Shown piece after piece: positions 61,708-64,000 of a stretch of DNA of 64,000 bases. The DNA comes from Streptomyces sp. NBC_01237. Lineage in GTDB: Bacteria > Actinomycetota > Actinomycetes > Streptomycetales > Streptomycetaceae. The stretch spans positions 7,998,001 through 8,062,000 of the forward strand of contig NZ_CP108508.1 in the NCBI RefSeq assembly GCF_035917275.1, read 5' to 3'. The notes beneath the pieces are model-generated. The model made no database searches, was not told the origin of the DNA, and saw nothing but the letters and a program-made list of their open reading frames with translations. Position numbers and translations under genes: made by a program. Position 1 is the first letter of the stretch. The number at the start of each line of letters is the position of its first letter.

Positions 61708-62556
61708 ATGCGCCGCCGCCGCTATCCCACCGACACCACCGACACCGAATGGGCCCTGCTCGAACCGCTGCTGCCCATCCCGGCCTGCGAGACCACGATC
61801 GGCGGCCGCCCGGAGAAGCACCCCCGGCGGGAGATCGTGGACGCGATCCGCTACGTCGTGGACACCGGCTGCAAATGGAGGGCCCTGCCCGCCGACTACC
61901 CGCCCTGGCGCACGGTCTGGGGCTTCATGGCCCGCTGGGCGGCCGCCGGCATCGTCGGCCAGATCCGAGACCACCTCGCCGGGCGGATCCGCCGGGACAT
62001 GGGGAAAGGACTCCGGGCGGTCGCCACCATCATCGACTCCCAGTCCGTGAAAGCCGCCTCGACCGTCGGCAGGGACAGCCGGGGATACGATGCGGGCAAA
62101 AAGATCAACGGCCGCAAACGGCACCTCGTCGTCGACACCCGCGGCCTGCCGCTGCTCGTGATGGTCACCCCCGCCGACCTGCACGACTCCGCCGCAGCGA
62201 AGGAGGTCCTCTTCCGCCTCCGCCTGATGCACCCCGAGATCACCATCGTCTGGGCCGACCGAGCCTACGCGGGCAAGCTCGTGACCTGGGCCAAACGCCA
62301 CCTCAACCTGACGATCAAAACCGTCAGCAGGCCCAAGGACGCCACCGGCTTTGTCGTCATCCCCCGGCGCTGGGTTGTCGAACGAAGCCTCGCCTGGATC
62401 ATGAACGCCCGCCGCCACGCCCGCGACTACGAGCGGCTCGTCCAACACTCCGAGACGCTGATCACCTGGGCAGCCATCACTCTCATGACCAGGCGCATCG
62501 CAGGAAAGGACGCTGCACCAAACTGGCCGAGGAAATCCGCGCCAACCAGCGGTTGA
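61708..62556 (+). CDS. IS5-family transposase
   Basis: The ATG at 61708 gives 282 aa. Motifs are MRRRRYPTDTTDTEWALLEP, ATIIDSQSVKAAS (D), ITIVWADRAYAGKL (D) and RRWVVERSLAWIMNARRHAR (E). The reading frame is whole, unlike the other IS transposases in this window. It starts 37 bp after racP, so the left end of the element must lie in that gap. Confidence 0.88.
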   Translation: MRRRRYPTDTTDTEWALLEPLLPIPACETTIGGRPEKHPRREIVDAIRYVVDTGCKWRALPADYPPWRTVWGFMARWAAAGIVGQIRDHLAGRIRRDMGKGLRAVATIIDSQSVKAASTVGRDSRGYDAGKKINGRKRHLVVDTRGLPLLVMVTPADLHDSAAAKEVLFRLRLMHPEITIVWADRAYAGKLVTWAKRHLNLTIKTVSRPKDATGFVVIPRRWVVERSLAWIMNARRHARDYERLVQHSETLITWAAITLMTRRIAGKDAAPNWPRKSAPTSG

Positions 62557-62628
62557 ACCCCTTCGCGCACATTCACCAGCCTGAGAAACTACCCGCGGTT
62601 CGAGTCATAGCTCCACCGAGCCTGGCCG

Positions 62629-63042
62629 TCATTGCCATGTAGCACTTGGCGGGGCGTCCCGTCTCCGGCGATGCCGAGCGCGCCGACGGGGGAGCAGGCG
62701 GACCCGGGCACACCCCACAAGCCTGGACACCGCCGGCCAGCTCCGCACGGGCACGCTCCGCACGGACCGGCCGCAGCGCCCTTTCCCCCCGGCGAAGCAG
62801 TCACCCCGGCGAACCTCAGCGATGGGAGCCCCGATACCGACAGCAGAGATACCCCAGCCAGGCGTCGGCGTACGGTGCGGCCGGGCGGCGGCCGGGGGCT
62901 GCGGTGCGCGCCGGGGCTGCGCTGGCCGCTCGACAGCCGCGATCTGCTCACGCACCCGATCCAGGGAGAGGGCCAGCCAGGGTTCCAGTGTGCGGAGACG
63001 CTCCAGGTCAGGAGGCAGATACTGAGTCCGTTTGGGTGGCAT
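62629..63042 (-). pseudogene. DUF6233 protein, frameshifted
   Basis: The ATG at 63042 starts MPPKRTQYLPPDLERLRTLE, then PWLALSLDRVREQIAAVE, the DUF6233 N-terminus. The frame continues through ISAVGIGAPIAEVRRGDCFA. Near 62783 the expected C-terminus (RPVRAERARAELAGGVQACG, VCPG) lies in another frame. The intact family ends RPV...ALAEGVPACPHC. The gene is broken. Confidence 0.6.
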
Positions 63043-63134
63043 CGAGACGGCAGTCGCATGGAACGGAACTGCCTGGGCAAGTCCGGTTCGGAGGTCTACT
63101 CCACTCGCCGAACTAGAGCCCAGGAGGCTCCCTG

Positions 63135-63506
63135 ATGCGTCGCTTCTCTCTGCTCACCGCTGTTCTGTCATTAGGGGTCAGTCTGGCTGTCGTCAGCCCC
63201 GCGCAGGCCGTTGACCCGGTCGGTACGTTCTCCGGTTCCGCCTGCCCGGCCAACAAGGCATGCCTCTACAGGGACTCCAACTTCACCGGCGGCGGTGTCT
63301 ACCTCTCGCGCTGGAGCGAGATCTCCGAACTCTGGCGGTACGGCTTCAACGACCAGATGTCGTCCTGGTCGAACGACACGGGTGTGCCGTGCTTCTGGTG
63401 GAAGAACGGAGTCGGCAGCGGCACCCATGTGATGGACCCGGGCTACCGCGTCAACGTGCTGTCGTCGGAGGACAACCACGCGTCCTCCGCCGCCTGCTAC
63501 AACTGA
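63135..63506 (+). CDS. peptidase inhibitor family I36 protein
   Basis: The ATG at 63135 follows CAGGAGG. This 123-aa protein has a signal peptide (MRRFSLLTAVLSLGVSLAVV, cleavage near AQAV). The mature domain is CLYRDSNFTGGGVYLSRWSE, NDQMSSWSNDTGVPCFWW and NVLSSEDNHASSAACYN, typical of the secreted SMPI-like metalloproteinase inhibitors. Four Cys can form two disulphides. It is likely secreted to protect against extracellular proteases. Confidence 0.88.
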   Translation: MRRFSLLTAVLSLGVSLAVVSPAQAVDPVGTFSGSACPANKACLYRDSNFTGGGVYLSRWSEISELWRYGFNDQMSSWSNDTGVPCFWWKNGVGSGTHVMDPGYRVNVLSSEDNHASSAACYN

Positions 63507-63858
63507 TCCCACCTGCGCCCGGACACTGGGAGTCCGCACCATCGGCTCGTCCACCTGGTTGCTGGGGTGGCATGCTGAACGGTTCACGCGAGGCCAGGAT
63601 GCCACCGTTGTGTACCGGCCCTCGGCGGTGCGGAGTCCCGCCCGATCCCGTTCGCGGGCGGCCGGGCATGAGCTCAAGAAGATCCTGAGACCAGGACCGT
63701 CGGCCCAGTGGGCCACCTGGAGTGGGCCGGCGGACTCGGTTCCCCGCCCTCCGCCGGCCTTGTCAGAGTCACCGCCGACCCGGGGAGAGCGGTGTTCCTG
63801 ACGGACGGTGAGGGATCCATCGATCGTGCCTGATCGTGCCTGAGGGGAGGGCTCAACT

Positions 63859-64000
63859 GTGAGGACGACTGGATCAGGAGTGCCGTGTGTGCCGGGTGCT
63901 TGGCCGCTGCTCGGGCATGCGGTGGTACTGCTGCGGGACCCGCTGGGCTTCCTCAGATCGCTCCCGGAGCACGGTGATCTGGTGGCCGTGCGGCTCGGCA
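63859..64000 (+). CDS. cytochrome P450, 5' end (continues past the window)
   Basis: The GTG at 63859 follows GAGGGGAGGG. The 47 residues visible contain VPGAWPLLGHAVVLLRDPLG, FLRSLPEHGDLVAVRLG, the Pro-rich N-terminus and first beta sheet of bacterial P450s. The heme Cys region lies outside. The substrate is unknown; it could belong to a secondary-metabolite locus beyond the window. Confidence 0.75.
   Translation, partial: MRTTGSGVPCVPGAWPLLGHAVVLLRDPLGFLRSLPEHGDLVAVRLG

Noticed and set aside
1..64000. tRNA genes and rRNA genes
   Set aside because: No cloverleaf with a recognisable TψC arm (GGTTCGAATCC-like) and no rRNA signature was seen on either strand by eye.

Overview
The window is high-GC DNA with actinobacterial codon usage (frequent GTG starts, GTGA/ATGA stop-start overlaps, third-position G/C). 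Its families are typical of Streptomyces accessory DNA: DUF6879/XRE modules, DUF6192 with RacP, DUF721, DUF6228, DUF2199, DUF5958, a peptidase inhibitor I36 and a cytochrome P450. A parAB locus, a Rep/DUF721 operon, at least seven insertion sequences or transposons and many decayed genes suggest a large plasmid or a plasmid-like, integrated or subtelomeric accessory region rather than core chromosome. No rRNA, tRNA or essential housekeeping gene was found.

Layout. 1-5463: 3' end of an RHS polymorphic toxin and its probable immunity gene. 5.6-7.7 kb: hairpin, esterase remnant and a frameshifted IS3 element. 7.7-10.8 kb: DUF2075 nuclease-helicase and DUF3883 protein, a probable defence pair. 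10.9-15.6 kb: a secreted HNH nuclease and two DUF6879/XRE regulatory modules, one fused and decayed, one split and intact, separated by remnants. 15.7-17.8 kb: five small overlapping genes, several Cys/His-rich, and a RelE-like gene. 18.2-23.9 kb: ABC permease remnant, membrane-anchored Mrr nuclease, parAB with parS-like repeats, then DUF2199, DUF6228 and a hypothetical gene. 24-31 kb: DUF5958, DUF3885, a monooxygenase remnant, an IS630 element and hypothetical genes. 31-35 kb: IS5 transposase and an IS bounded by 15-bp inverted repeats that carries an aph(6)-like kinase. 35-43 kb: XRE regulator, small membrane protein, a large membrane KAP-like NTPase and a 469-aa unknown. 43.5-47.5 kb: unknown gene, an orphan CRISPR array with inverted units, and a secreted NucA/NucB DNase. 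48.1-51.3 kb: a two-gene NLR system whose proteins share an amyloid-like motif. 51.5-56.4 kb: a Tn3-family transposon. 56.4-61.7 kb: replication and plasmid functions (DUF721, Rep, zinc-finger protein, DUF6192, RacP). 61.7-64 kb: IS5 transposase, DUF6233 remnant, protease inhibitor and the start of a P450.

How the parts may work together. ParAB with its 15-bp repeats and the Rep/DUF721 operon would maintain the replicon. Several unrelated systems look defensive or competitive: RHS toxin, DUF2075/DUF3883, Mrr, KAP NTPase, CRISPR array and NLR. The most unusual item is the NLR pair. A small helical protein ends in the motif TVGVAITGDNN and the adjacent NLR begins with the same motif, as in bacterial amyloid signalling (BASS/Bell) systems. 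That NLR also carries a C-terminal CbxX/CfqX-type AAA domain. All functions are read from sequence alone by family recognition; no database search was run.
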